Shown one piece after another: positions 1 to 8,015 of a stretch of DNA of 39,206 bases. A program made the translations under genes and the position numbers. The stretch lies in contig CATKXX010000027.1 of the NCBI GenBank assembly GCA_949840935.1, forward strand, positions 1-39,206. Direction: 5' to 3'. The notes beneath the pieces are model-generated. The model ran no database searches. It saw only the letters and a list, made by a program, of their open reading frames with translations, and was not told the origin of the DNA. How positions within the stretch are numbered: the first letter of the stretch is position 1; every line of letters starts with the position of its first letter. The stretch is from an uncultured Acetatifactor sp. (GTDB lineage: Bacteria > Bacillota > Clostridia > Lachnospirales > Lachnospiraceae).

Positions 1-124
1 GCCCCACTTCGCGGCCTGCGGCGCCCCAATTTGGTCAACGTAGCCCCACTACGCCTCCCAAATCGGGGCTTGCATCCCACAAAGTGTGACGCACAGCCCA
101 AGGAAAGCATTTTTCAAACACGCT
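1..124. repeat. Structured intergenic DNA, possible end of a small repeat element
   Basis: No gene is visible from the left edge to the exporter stop at 194. Positions 23-34 and 58-69 form a 12-bp inverted repeat with one mismatch (GCCCCAATTTGG against CCAAATCGGGGC). A smaller stem, CGTAG/CTACG at 39-43 and 49-53, is nested inside it. The word GCCCCA recurs at 1, 23 and 43. A string at about 107-122 (TTTTTCAAACACGCTC) could be the terminal repeat of a MITE-like element extending left of the window. The stems are seen directly; the mobile-element reading is inference because the other end is not in view. Confidence 0.35.
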
Positions 125-193
125 CTAACATTCATTATATCCGTGACAGCCGGCTTTTTCAATAGACAAAATCCCCCCCTTTCCAGCTCTGTC

Positions 194-2023
194 TCACTGA
201 TAATACCTGGCCTGGGCCTCCCAGAGCTCCCGATACAGCCCCTCCTGCCCTTCCAGCTCCTTATGGCTCCCCCGCTGTACCACCTGCCCCTTGTCGAAGA
301 CAATGATATCCTGGCAGAACCGGCAGGATGCCAGCCTGTGGGAGATATAGATGGCGGTCTTGTTCCCCACCATCCGGTCAAAGCCCGCAAAGACCTCACA
401 CTCCGACACAGGATCCAGAGCCGCCGTAGGCTCGTCCATGATCACAAAGGGGGCATCCTTGTAAATGGCCCTGGCAATAGCCATCTTCTGCTTCTCCCCG
501 CCGGAGAAGGTAATGCCCTCGTCCGTAAATTCCTTTCCCACATAGGTGTCCAGCTTCCCCGGGAGGTTTTCCAGGCGCTCCGCCAGCCCTGCCCGGTTCA
601 GGGCGTCCATCGCCCTTCCACAATCCACGTCCTCGCCGCCGGCAATATTTTCCCCCAGGGGAAAGGCAAACATCTGGAAATCCTGGAAAACCGCCCCAAA
701 GAGACGGCAGTATTCCCTGTAATCATACTTGCGGATATCCACGCCGTTCACCTTGATGCATCCTTCCGTGACATCATACAGCCTGCACAGCAGCTTGATA
801 AAAGTAGTCTTCCCGGAACCGTTCTTTCCCACAATGGCCATGCGCTCCCCGATAATGAAGCTCAGGTTCAGATCCTTTATCACATACTCGTCAGAGCCGG
901 GATACCGGAAGGACACATGCTCAAATTCCACGGAAAACTTATTGTCCCTGCGTTTCTCCAGGGGGATACAGCCATCGTACTTTCTTTTCTCCAGCCCCAT
1001 GAACCGGACATAGTCGTTTACATAGCGGCTGTTGTTCTTAAGCCTTGCCATCCGCTGCATGAACAATGCCATGGAACTGGTCATCTGTACAATACTGGAG
1101 GCGTAAGTCACCACGCTTCCGATGGAAATCAGCCCCAGGTACGCCCTGATTCCCGCAAAGACGTATACCAGCAGTCCCGACAGGGCCGCAACAGTATACT
1201 TTACCAAAGCGCGTTTAAAGCTGATCCTGGCCTCGCTTCTGTGGTAACCGTCCAGCTCGTCAATTTCCCGTTTCGTCCCTTCTTCTATCAAACGCCGCTG
1301 CCTGAAGATACGCAGATCCTTCTGTCTCTCATAGGAGGCGAAAATCCCCATATAATAAGACAGCATATTATTATGTTTTGACTCCTTTTCCCGGTACTTC
1401 CATACCGCCTCCCCGAATCTCACATCCAGGACATAATTCAGCACGGTAATAAACCCGATCACCACAAACAGCAGTAGCGATGCCAGCCAGGAGGTCATAA
1501 AGCCCTCACGGACGCTTGTGGCATCCGCAAACAGCGGGAAAATAACTGCCATGGCCGTCAAAATGGACACTGCCCCCCGGATCACATACTCCCAGTCAGA
1601 AAGCAGATTGCCCAGCAGGCCAAAGCCTCCGCCCTCTCCTCTGTCCACCCGGTAGACCATGTCGTGGACTTCTTTGTCTTCCAGATATTCGTAATCCATG
1701 GCCAGGCACTTTCTGTCTATCATATAGGTCTGGGTCTCATACATCCCCATGAGCCTGCCGTTATATCGCTTATGCATGATGGCCTCCACAAGGGAGGAAA
1801 GCCCCACAAATCCGAATGCGATCAAAGCCATCCGGATCAGCTCCGGGTATCCGGCCCCTCCATAGACCATGTCCAGCAGCCTTCCCATCAACAGCAGGGA
1901 AATGTAGGGACGGACGCCCTCCAGGACACAGGTCACTACCATACAGACGACCGTCTTCGTCTCTCCCATTTTACAACAGTCACGAATCAGTCGGAACTGG
2001 TTCTTCAAATCCTCTTTGTTCAT
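194..2023 (-). CDS. ABC exporter, fused membrane and ATPase domains (second of a pair)
   Basis: A 609-residue half-transporter. Residues 1 to about 330 are the membrane domain with several hydrophobic helices, followed by an ATPase domain. Walker A GKNGSGKTT is near residue 400, the signature FSGGEKQK near 506, Walker B FVIMDEPTAALD near 527 and an intact H-loop (ISHR). All ATPase motifs look competent. The ATG overlaps the stop of the upstream gene as ATGA, and GGAGG lies 9 bases before it, so the two proteins are translationally coupled and probably heterodimerise. The substrate cannot be read from sequence. Adjacency to a LytTR/GHKL two-component operon suggests a regulated exporter for a peptide or toxic compound, which is inference. 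Confidence 0.9.
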   Translation of the reverse strand: MNKEDLKNQFRLIRDCCKMGETKTVVCMVVTCVLEGVRPYISLLLMGRLLDMVYGGAGYPELIRMALIAFGFVGLSSLVEAIMHKRYNGRLMGMYETQTYMIDRKCLAMDYEYLEDKEVHDMVYRVDRGEGGGFGLLGNLLSDWEYVIRGAVSILTAMAVIFPLFADATSVREGFMTSWLASLLLFVVIGFITVLNYVLDVRFGEAVWKYREKESKHNNMLSYYMGIFASYERQKDLRIFRQRRLIEEGTKREIDELDGYHRSEARISFKRALVKYTVAALSGLLVYVFAGIRAYLGLISIGSVVTYASSIVQMTSSMALFMQRMARLKNNSRYVNDYVRFMGLEKRKYDGCIPLEKRRDNKFSVEFEHVSFRYPGSDEYVIKDLNLSFIIGERMAIVGKNGSGKTTFIKLLCRLYDVTEGCIKVNGVDIRKYDYREYCRLFGAVFQDFQMFAFPLGENIAGGEDVDCGRAMDALNRAGLAERLENLPGKLDTYVGKEFTDEGITFSGGEKQKMAIARAIYKDAPFVIMDEPTAALDPVSECEVFAGFDRMVGNKTAIYISHRLASCRFCQDIIVFDKGQVVQRGSHKELEGQEGLYRELWEAQARYYQ

Positions 2024-3948
2024 TCTACATTCCCTCCTTCCAGGCCTTCCTCTAAGGGATGCTGGTGTGCCGTCTCCCCGAAGGCCTCCGCCTGCCTGCG
2101 CCCGGCCTCCGTCCTCTCCTGCTCCTCCTGGTAATATTTGCTCTGCATATGGAACAACTCGGCATACCTTGTATTTCCCCGAAGCAGCTCCTCATGGGTT
2201 CCCTCCTCCACAAAGCATCCATTCTCCAGAAGCACTATCCTGTCGCAGAATCTTGTGCTGGAGAGCCGATGGGAGATATAGATGGAGGTGGCCCCTTTGG
2301 TGGCGGCCCCGTAATTCATGTAAAGCTGATTCTCCGCAATGGGATCCAGAGCCGCCGTAGGTTCGTCCAGGATCAGCAGCGGGGCCTGTTTGTACATGGC
2401 CCTGGCAAAGAGAAGCTTCTGCTTCTCCCCTCCGGAGAAATCCACCGCGCCCTCGTTGACCTCCTTGATCAATTTCGTTGCCCCCTTTGCGGGAAGCCTG
2501 TCATACCTCTCCCGGAATCCGGCATAATCCAGGGAACGGTCGAGAAGCGCCCGATCCGCCTCCCCGGGCTCCCCTGCGGTCAGGTTTTCATCCAGCGTCA
2601 GGGGCAGGAAGGTGCAGTCCTGGAACAGTACGGATATGACCCTCTCATACTCTTCCCTGCTAAAGCTTTCCTGGGGGATGCCATTAATCAGGATTCGTCC
2701 CTTTGTAGGGTGGTAGAAACCGCAGATCAGCTTGACCAGGGTGGTCTTTCCCGCCCCGTTGAGCCCCAGAAGAGCCAGCTTCTCCCCCGGCCTTACCGTA
2801 AGGTTAATGCCGGACAGGACAGGCTTATCGCTGCCCGGATAAGTAAAGGACAAATCCTTCAGCCTAAGCTCCACAGGCTTGTTTAACAGCTCCCCAAGCG
2901 CCGCCTCTCCGATGCCCTCCCCTCTTTTCCAGTCGTCCTCCCAGTCCAGGAGCTCCCGGATATAGCTGATGGCCAGGCTGGTGCTGCTGAGGCTCATGAT
3001 CTGCCGCATGGTCATCTCAAAGCTGTCCGCCAGGCCGTTCACCAGTCCTACGTAGAATACGAAATCCCCCGCCCCGATCTGCCCCCTGACCAGCTGCCAC
3101 ATCAGCCATGCATAGACAAACATATTGCGCAGGAATGCCAGCAGCGCCGCCACATACAGCCTGTTGGTGTACCAGACCATGATCTTTCCATGAGTCCTGT
3201 TCATGGCCTGGAGCGATTCGTCGTATTTTCTTAAAAACCAATCCAGCAGCTTATACACACGAATGTCCTTTCCCGCAGGCGCATTCTGGGACTGTGTATT
3301 GATATAATTCATTTTCCTGGACTGCATACTGAGCTTTTCGTAATATTCCCCGTGCTTTTTCCTGGCAAAAGCCAGAAGCCTCAGATCTACGAATACCGTC
3401 GCCAGTACCGCCGCAGTGAGAAGGGGGTTTGCGAAGCAAAGCAGCACGCCGTATACCACGACCAGCCCCAGATCCTCCATTACATAGCTCAAAAAGACAA
3501 GCCCGTTCAGGTTTTTCCCTTTGCCCACAGTATCCGCTACATTCCCCAGGACAGTCTGCCGTTCCTGGCTTTCAAGCCTGTCATAATCGATATCCATGAT
3601 CTTGTGGATGTATTTTCCCTGAAAATGTCCCTTAAAGCTCCAGATCATGGTTTGCTTATACTCCTGAACCATACCGTCCACCCCGCCGCAGACCCATGCC
3701 CCAAAGCTGAGCAGGAGCAGATGGAGCAGCAGCGTCATCAACGCCTCACCGGCTTCCAGATCCGCCACCACCCGGGAGGGCATATAAACCCCCAGGAAGT
3801 TAGACGCCAGGGCAGGGACAAACCCCAGCACACAGCAAAAGAAAAATGCCTTATTCCAGCTCCACATCTCCCGGAAGCAATAGAGGAAATTACTTCCCAT
3901 ACCGTATTTCCCCCGTCCATTTCCAAAAACCACCGCCGTAAACCTCAT
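2020..3948 (-). CDS. ABC exporter, fused membrane and ATPase domains (first of a pair)
   Basis: A 642-residue half-transporter from the ATG at 3948, which follows GGAGGC by 5 bases. The open frame runs further upstream, but that part would lie over the terminator region and has no ribosome site. The membrane domain comes first, then an ATPase domain with Walker A GLNGAGKTT near residue 401, signature FSGGEKQK near 504, Walker B LLILDEPTAALD near 527 and H-loop ISHR. It ends in a charged, Glu/Arg-rich tail that overlaps the start of the partner gene. The GGEKQK signature variant is shared with the partner, which suggests the pair arose by duplication. Substrate unknown. Confidence 0.88.
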   Translation of the reverse strand: MRFTAVVFGNGRGKYGMGSNFLYCFREMWSWNKAFFFCCVLGFVPALASNFLGVYMPSRVVADLEAGEALMTLLLHLLLLSFGAWVCGGVDGMVQEYKQTMIWSFKGHFQGKYIHKIMDIDYDRLESQERQTVLGNVADTVGKGKNLNGLVFLSYVMEDLGLVVVYGVLLCFANPLLTAAVLATVFVDLRLLAFARKKHGEYYEKLSMQSRKMNYINTQSQNAPAGKDIRVYKLLDWFLRKYDESLQAMNRTHGKIMVWYTNRLYVAALLAFLRNMFVYAWLMWQLVRGQIGAGDFVFYVGLVNGLADSFEMTMRQIMSLSSTSLAISYIRELLDWEDDWKRGEGIGEAALGELLNKPVELRLKDLSFTYPGSDKPVLSGINLTVRPGEKLALLGLNGAGKTTLVKLICGFYHPTKGRILINGIPQESFSREEYERVISVLFQDCTFLPLTLDENLTAGEPGEADRALLDRSLDYAGFRERYDRLPAKGATKLIKEVNEGAVDFSGGEKQKLLFARAMYKQAPLLILDEPTAALDPIAENQLYMNYGAATKGATSIYISHRLSSTRFCDRIVLLENGCFVEEGTHEELLRGNTRYAELFHMQSKYYQEEQERTEAGRRQAEAFGETAHQHPLEEGLEGGNVE

Positions 3949-3983
3949 ATTCAGCCTCCATTTCTTTTCTGATTCCAGGATGC

Positions 3984-4032
3984 AGTATACCACTAATCCC
4001 CCGGTCAAAAAAAATTCGTGCATGAGTGGTAT
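3984..4032 (-). promoter_or_regulatory. Possible promoter and inverted repeat ahead of the exporter pair
   Basis: On the minus strand TATACT (3984-3989) is a good -10 but has no convincing -35 at the right distance. It overlaps ATACCACT at 3987-3994, whose inverted copy AGTGGTAT at 4025-4032 lies partly in the loop of the preceding terminator. This could be an operator or an RNA pairing that links terminator and promoter. The repeats are seen; the function is inference. Confidence 0.3.
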
Positions 4033-4048
4033 CCCATCATGCACGAAT
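4007..4048 (-). terminator. Rho-independent terminator of the AAC(3)/LytTR/GHKL/flavodoxin operon
   Basis: Perfect 12-bp arms at 4014-4025 and 4037-4048 (ATTCGTGCATGA against TCATGCACGAAT) enclose an 11-base loop. On the minus strand they are followed directly by a run of about eight T (4007-4014). It sits 12 bases past the flavodoxin stop and separates that operon from the exporters. Confidence 0.88.
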
Positions 4049-4060
4049 GGTATTGCCGCG

Positions 4061-4681
4061 TCAGCGGATGAAGCTGGTCTTCTCCCCTCTCTCCGCCTTC
4101 GGCAGCCCGATTCCTTTTTCCCTTCCCGCCTCAAGGCATTTCAGCATCCAGGCCATATTGTGAGCCACATTCCGCATGGTCTGCAACCCCTCTCCGTCCT
4201 GAAGGGCGTCCGCCGCATTAGCCCCGTAGACCATATTCCAGTAGGTAGAGCCTACGGTGGGCATCTGGCAGATGCCGAAATACTTGTTCAGCACATCCAG
4301 GGAAGCGCTGCTGCCGCCCCTTCTGGCCACCGCCACAGCCGCCCCAGGCTTGTATGTAAAGGCCTCCTTACTGCTGTAGAACGCCCTGTCCAGGAAAGAC
4401 TGTATGCGCCCGCTGGGATGGGCGTAATATACAGGCGCGCCGAAGATGAAACCGTCCGCCTCCTTCGCCCTGGCCACAAATGCATTCACGCTGTCGTCGG
4501 TAAAGACACAACCGCTCTCCGTGCACTGTCCGCAGCCGATGCAGTCCCTCACGGGCCCTCCTCCTATCTGGAAGATTTCGTATCCGATGCCTTCCTGCTC
4601 CAGTGTTTTCCCAATCTCCGTCAGCGCGGTAAAGGTAGTTCCCTTCTGGTTGGCGCTGCCGTTCAGCATTAATACTTTCAT
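4061..4681 (-). CDS. Flavodoxin-fold NAD(P)H-dependent FMN reductase family protein
   Basis: A 206-residue cytoplasmic flavoprotein. The start is the ATG at 4681, preceded by AAAGGA at 8 bases; an in-frame GTG further upstream lacks a ribosome site. The N-terminus reads as a beta strand followed by GSANQKGTT, the FMN-phosphate loop typical of NADPH-dependent FMN reductases and iron-sulfur flavoproteins. A Cys cluster, CIGCGQC followed by a further Cys, sits near residue 50, and GAPVYYAHPSG near 85 matches the conserved second flavin loop. The family reduces flavins, quinones or small substrates at the expense of NAD(P)H. It is the last gene of the operon, just before the terminator. The specific substrate is unknown. 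Confidence 0.82.
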   Translation of the reverse strand: MKVLMLNGSANQKGTTFTALTEIGKTLEQEGIGYEIFQIGGGPVRDCIGCGQCTESGCVFTDDSVNAFVARAKEADGFIFGAPVYYAHPSGRIQSFLDRAFYSSKEAFTYKPGAAVAVARRGGSSASLDVLNKYFGICQMPTVGSTYWNMVYGANAADALQDGEGLQTMRNVAHNMAWMLKCLEAGREKGIGLPKAERGEKTSFIR

Positions 4682-4724
4682 AATCTTTTTCCTTTCTTCT
4701 TTCTTCACAAAGCTTTACAGCAAT

Positions 4725-5450
4725 TCACTCCTCCAGCGGAAGCGTCACCTCCGTGGCAAAAACGCCCTGTTCGTTCTGCCTGTTAATGTAGCCGTTATAT
4801 CTGGAGACGATGCTGTCAATCCGCAGGATGCCAAAGCCGTGCAGGCCCTGTTTGGAGGACAGGTACTGCGCGCCGCTTTTCCTCACGTTCCCCTCCATGG
4901 AATTTATCACCGAAATGTACAGCTGTTTCTTGATGATATCAATATAGATGCGGATAAAGCGGTCTTCCGCCTTGCCGATCCGCATGCAGGCTTCCATGGC
5001 ATTATCCAGCAGGTTGCCGATCAGCACCGACAGATCCACTCCCGAAATCCCCACATCCCTGGGCACGATGGCCGTCACGTCCACACGGATATCATGATCC
5101 CGCATCAGGGTGAGTTTACTGTTTAAAATGGCGTCCACCATGACATTCCCCGTCTTTATGACCGTGTCCACTGCGGCCAGATCCTCCGCCAGCATATCCA
5201 GATATTTCCGCGCCTGCTCATACTCCCCAAGCTCCATATGCGCCTTCAGGACCTGGATATGATTGTGGTAATCATGACGCCAGCCCCTCATCTTCCGGTA
5301 AATGGTTTCCACCTCGTCATAATGCCTGTTTACCAGATCATTCTGGAACCTTCCCAGCCTTCGGTTTACAAACCAGGGCATGAAAAAGGCCCACAATCCC
5401 ACATTGACCGGAATCAACAGCGCCAACGCCAATATCATATACTTAAACAT
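4725..5450 (-). CDS. GHKL-type sensor histidine kinase (AgrC-like core, single membrane helix)
   Basis: A 241-residue kinase with one N-terminal hydrophobic helix (about residues 4-26) instead of the multi-helix sensor of AgrC-type kinases. The phosphoacceptor motif RHDYHNH places the likely His near residue 59. The N-box LLDNAMEA and G-box GLHGFGI of the GHKL ATPase follow. It starts 6 bases after the stop of the LytTR regulator, so they form a cognate pair. With almost no extracytoplasmic part, it may sense a membrane or cytoplasmic signal, or a partner protein; this is inference. No agrB or agrD-like peptide gene is seen nearby. Confidence 0.87.
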   Translation of the reverse strand: MFKYMILALALLIPVNVGLWAFFMPWFVNRRLGRFQNDLVNRHYDEVETIYRKMRGWRHDYHNHIQVLKAHMELGEYEQARKYLDMLAEDLAAVDTVIKTGNVMVDAILNSKLTLMRDHDIRVDVTAIVPRDVGISGVDLSVLIGNLLDNAMEACMRIGKAEDRFIRIYIDIIKKQLYISVINSMEGNVRKSGAQYLSSKQGLHGFGILRIDSIVSRYNGYINRQNEQGVFATEVTLPLEE

Positions 5451-5456
5451 TTCCCC

Positions 5457-6161
5457 TCACCTCGCATAACAGTGGATAAAGGCGTCATTAACCTCCTTCC
5501 GCAGGTTCCTGCTTAAGGGCACCCTCCTTTTATCGTCCATGACCAGCTCCTCCTTCAACACTACCGACACATGCTGCAGATTCACCAGATAAGACCGGTG
5601 GCATTTGATGATAAATTCATATTCCGCCAGCCGCTTCTCCACATTGCTGATGGTCTCCTTCAGCGACAGCGCGGCATCCTGTGTGTACAGCACACACCGA
5701 TGCCCTTCCGCCTCCACATACCAGATTTCTCCCGGTAATAAACTGACATTTCCCTCATCCGGCCGAAACAGAAGCTTTCCCGATTCCGGCCGTTCCCACG
5801 GAAGCCTGTCCAGCACGGAAAAAAATTTTTCCCTTTTGACCGGCTTCATCAGATAATGAAGAGCAGTCACATCATAACCAAACTGCATATATTCCGCATA
5901 CCCGGTAACAAACAGAATCGGGATATCACAGTCCTTCTCCCTGATTTTCCGGGCAAGCTCCATGCCGTTCATCCCGCCCATCTCAATATCCAGGATCAGC
6001 GCCCCGTAATCCCTCTCGTCCTCCCAGGAAAAGAGGAAGCTCTCCGCGCTGTCAAAACAGCGAAGGCTTACCTTTTTCTCCTTTCCCGCTGCCCATTCCT
6101 CCACATATCTGCCCAGGAGACGCTGTTCGCTCTTCTCGTCGTCACAGATTGCTATTTTCAT
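5457..6161 (-). CDS. LytTR-family response regulator
   Basis: A 234-residue two-component regulator. The receiver domain (about 1-120) has the acidic pair D7/D8, the phosphorylation site in LILDIEMGG near residue 58 and the conserved Lys in LMKPVKR near 106. The C-terminal half carries LytTR features such as WYVEAEGHRC and IIKCHRSYLVNL, which bind DNA as paired direct repeats. The start overlaps the end of the acetyltransferase gene by 20 bases, with AGGAG 6 bases upstream, so expression is coupled. The likely targets are its own operon and perhaps the adjacent exporters; this is inference. Confidence 0.92.
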   Translation of the reverse strand: MKIAICDDEKSEQRLLGRYVEEWAAGKEKKVSLRCFDSAESFLFSWEDERDYGALILDIEMGGMNGMELARKIREKDCDIPILFVTGYAEYMQFGYDVTALHYLMKPVKREKFFSVLDRLPWERPESGKLLFRPDEGNVSLLPGEIWYVEAEGHRCVLYTQDAALSLKETISNVEKRLAEYEFIIKCHRSYLVNLQHVSVVLKEELVMDDKRRVPLSRNLRKEVNDAFIHCYAR

Positions 6162-7002
6162 TTTCTTCTCCTGCTTTATTGCTGTCCCACAGACAGCCTT
6201 CCGGTTTGTACTTCAACGCCTCCCACCTTTCCGGCGGGATCAGGGGCTTTGTCACCAGACATTCCGGATCTGGTGCCAGACAATGGCGGGTCACTTCAAA
6301 TACCCTTCTGGCGTCGCAGAGAATGCAGCCCGCATCCCCGAACACGGTTTTTACTGCCGCTCCTGTTTCATAAAAGGCCTGCTCCAGCTTCACGAAATCC
6401 TCGGAAATATGGGGCTGCATGGCATTGAAATGCTTCCGCATATAGACGGTTCTCCTGCTGCCGTCGGGCATCACCGTATAGAGCAGCAGGGGCCTGTCCG
6501 CCAGACGGTTCGGCACATTCAGCACTTCCTCCACACTGTGGATGAACGTATTCCTCTCATGCCCCACCCCCACCAGCAGGATTTTACCCCCCGCCTGCCG
6601 CAGCCTGTCATAGCAGCCTCCCGGGGTGCAGGGAGTATTGCAGTACTCCTCCCCGGCCACATAGGCGGCGGCCCCCTGCCCGAAAGCGGCCACGCTGTGG
6701 GTGGGATGCAGGGAGCGCACCACTCCCGGGCGCTTCCAGAACAGCCTGGTCAGCAGCCCCACGCAGGACTCCTCCTTTTGAGGGTCGTAGACCGGATACC
6801 TCTCGCTCATCTGCGCCCAGGTGTGCGCAGGCAGGAGCAGAAGCCCCCTGTCAAAGTATTCCATCCAGGCATCCAGCACACTCTCGGCACCGCCCTCCAC
6901 CCGGCCGATGGCCTTCATGGAGGAATGGATCAGTACAGTGTCTGTTCTCTTAAGGCCCGCAGCCTCAAGCTGTTGTTTCAATTCCTGTTTCGTATACCGC
7001 AT
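6142..7002 (-). CDS. AAC(3)-family N-acetyltransferase (YokD-like)
   Basis: A 286-residue member of the aminoglycoside 3-N-acetyltransferase fold family. The start is the ATG at 7002, after GGGAGG at 4-5 bases. Family hallmarks include VLIHSSMKAIG near the N-terminus, LLLPAHTW, the RSLHPTHSVAAFG segment and GVGHERNTFIH. Proven members use acetyl-CoA to acetylate aminoglycosides, but many chromosomal relatives have no known resistance role, so drug resistance should not be assumed. It is the first gene of the operon with the LytTR/GHKL pair and a flavoprotein, an unusual grouping. No clean promoter is visible in the 68 bases upstream, so transcription may continue from the preceding gene. Confidence 0.85.
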   Translation of the reverse strand: MRYTKQELKQQLEAAGLKRTDTVLIHSSMKAIGRVEGGAESVLDAWMEYFDRGLLLLPAHTWAQMSERYPVYDPQKEESCVGLLTRLFWKRPGVVRSLHPTHSVAAFGQGAAAYVAGEEYCNTPCTPGGCYDRLRQAGGKILLVGVGHERNTFIHSVEEVLNVPNRLADRPLLLYTVMPDGSRRTVYMRKHFNAMQPHISEDFVKLEQAFYETGAAVKTVFGDAGCILCDARRVFEVTRHCLAPDPECLVTKPLIPPERWEALKYKPEGCLWDSNKAGEENENSNL

Positions 7003-7070
7003 GTTTCCTCCCCTTCCGGCCGCCACTCTTTCTCCGCAGCTGCAAAATACCCTTGCCTTATACAATAAGC

Positions 7071-7922
7071 CTAATGCACCGGATAGGAGTCATAAGGCCC
7101 ATAGTAGGCACTGACCGTCTTCGTCTCCTTATTATAGGTCAGCTCATAATACAATTTCGCCTGGGTGCGGATCACATAATTGTCTTCAAAGGATTCCTCT
7201 ATTGTGTCCACCCTGTCGCCTGTCAATACCTCTGTTCTTCCAAACCTCCAGCGCTTTAAATCTGACAGGGGCGAATTTTCAAAATACCACTGGACAATCT
7301 CCTCGTCCGTCATGGTATCCCTTTCAGGAGGCATCACATAATACTCTACCGGCGAATCCCCTGTCAGATATCCAAATGTACTGTCCGTAATAGTGATACA
7401 CGTAATACAGTCCTCAAATCCTTCCCGGGCGCCGTAGCACCTGCTGAAAAAATCCTGTCCTGCTTTCAGCTGGCTCTCTGTCATGGCAAAGCTCACATCG
7501 CCATACTCCGTCACCGTAAAATAACTCTCCTCTATTTTCGTTCCCGTTATCTGATACAGCTCCTCCAGCGCCCTCTCCGCCAATGCCAATAATTCAGAGG
7601 CGTTTTCGGAATAAAACCGGGAATCCACAGAAAAATCTGTCTCCACATAGGTGAGCTTCCGGCTCCCCGCCGCCGCATCACAGATAATCTCTTCATTCAT
7701 ATCACTTTCCGAAAGAAATATGCCGGATTTCGTCTCCGTGTCTGCTTTCACCGCCAAAGCCTGCAGGCAGCCCTCCTCCCATATCGCCCGGATTTCCCGG
7801 ACTACGGACAGGCCCACTGCAGCAGTAAGCTCCGACGGCTGCGGTTCCAGGCGGGACATATCTGTTCCGGCCATACCGGCAAAAAGAGCCAGCGTAAAGA
7901 AACCTGTAATCCAATTCGACAT
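7071..7922 (-). CDS. Hypothetical protein with N-terminal hydrophobic segment
   Basis: A 283-residue protein I do not recognise. The start chosen is the ATG at 7922, preceded by GGGGAAGG; the longer frame upstream would lie over the secDF terminator. Residues about 3-22 are hydrophobic (WITGFFTLALFAG) and look like a signal peptide or anchor without a lipobox Cys. The rest is polar and acidic with about five Cys, including CITCI near residue 190. The pattern of a mixed alpha/beta body ending in a Tyr-rich strand resembles Lachnospiraceae lipoprotein-like proteins, but no function can be assigned. Confidence 0.6.
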   Translation of the reverse strand: MSNWITGFFTLALFAGMAGTDMSRLEPQPSELTAAVGLSVVREIRAIWEEGCLQALAVKADTETKSGIFLSESDMNEEIICDAAAGSRKLTYVETDFSVDSRFYSENASELLALAERALEELYQITGTKIEESYFTVTEYGDVSFAMTESQLKAGQDFFSRCYGAREGFEDCITCITITDSTFGYLTGDSPVEYYVMPPERDTMTDEEIVQWYFENSPLSDLKRWRFGRTEVLTGDRVDTIEESFEDNYVIRTQAKLYYELTYNKETKTVSAYYGPYDSYPVH

Positions 7923-7954
7923 AGTACCTTCCCCTACAGCAGTCTCGATCCTTG

Positions 7955-7995
7955 AAAAAATGGAAAGAACATCCGGTCTCCCAAATGCTCTTTCC
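7955..7995 (-). terminator. Rho-independent terminator after secDF
   Basis: Arms at 7962-7972 and 7985-7995 form an 11-bp stem with one G-U pair on the minus strand and a 12-base loop. A short T run follows (minus strand of 7955-7960). It lies 20 bases past the secDF stop. Confidence 0.8.
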
Positions 7996-8015
7996 AATAT
8001 AGTGTGCTGTCCGGC

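Noticed and set aside
86..1381. 431-codon plus-strand open frame over the first exporter
   Set aside because: It is the mirror of a clear ABC ATPase on the minus strand. It is His/Pro/Leu-rich, shows no domain and has no ribosome site.
3949..4134. 62-codon N-terminal extension of the first exporter
   Set aside because: It reads through the upstream operon's terminator and stop region; the ATG at 3948 has a proper GGAGGC site.
6142..7002. Claim of aminoglycoside resistance
   Set aside because: The AAC(3) fold is clear, but many chromosomal members have no shown drug activity, so only family membership is stated.
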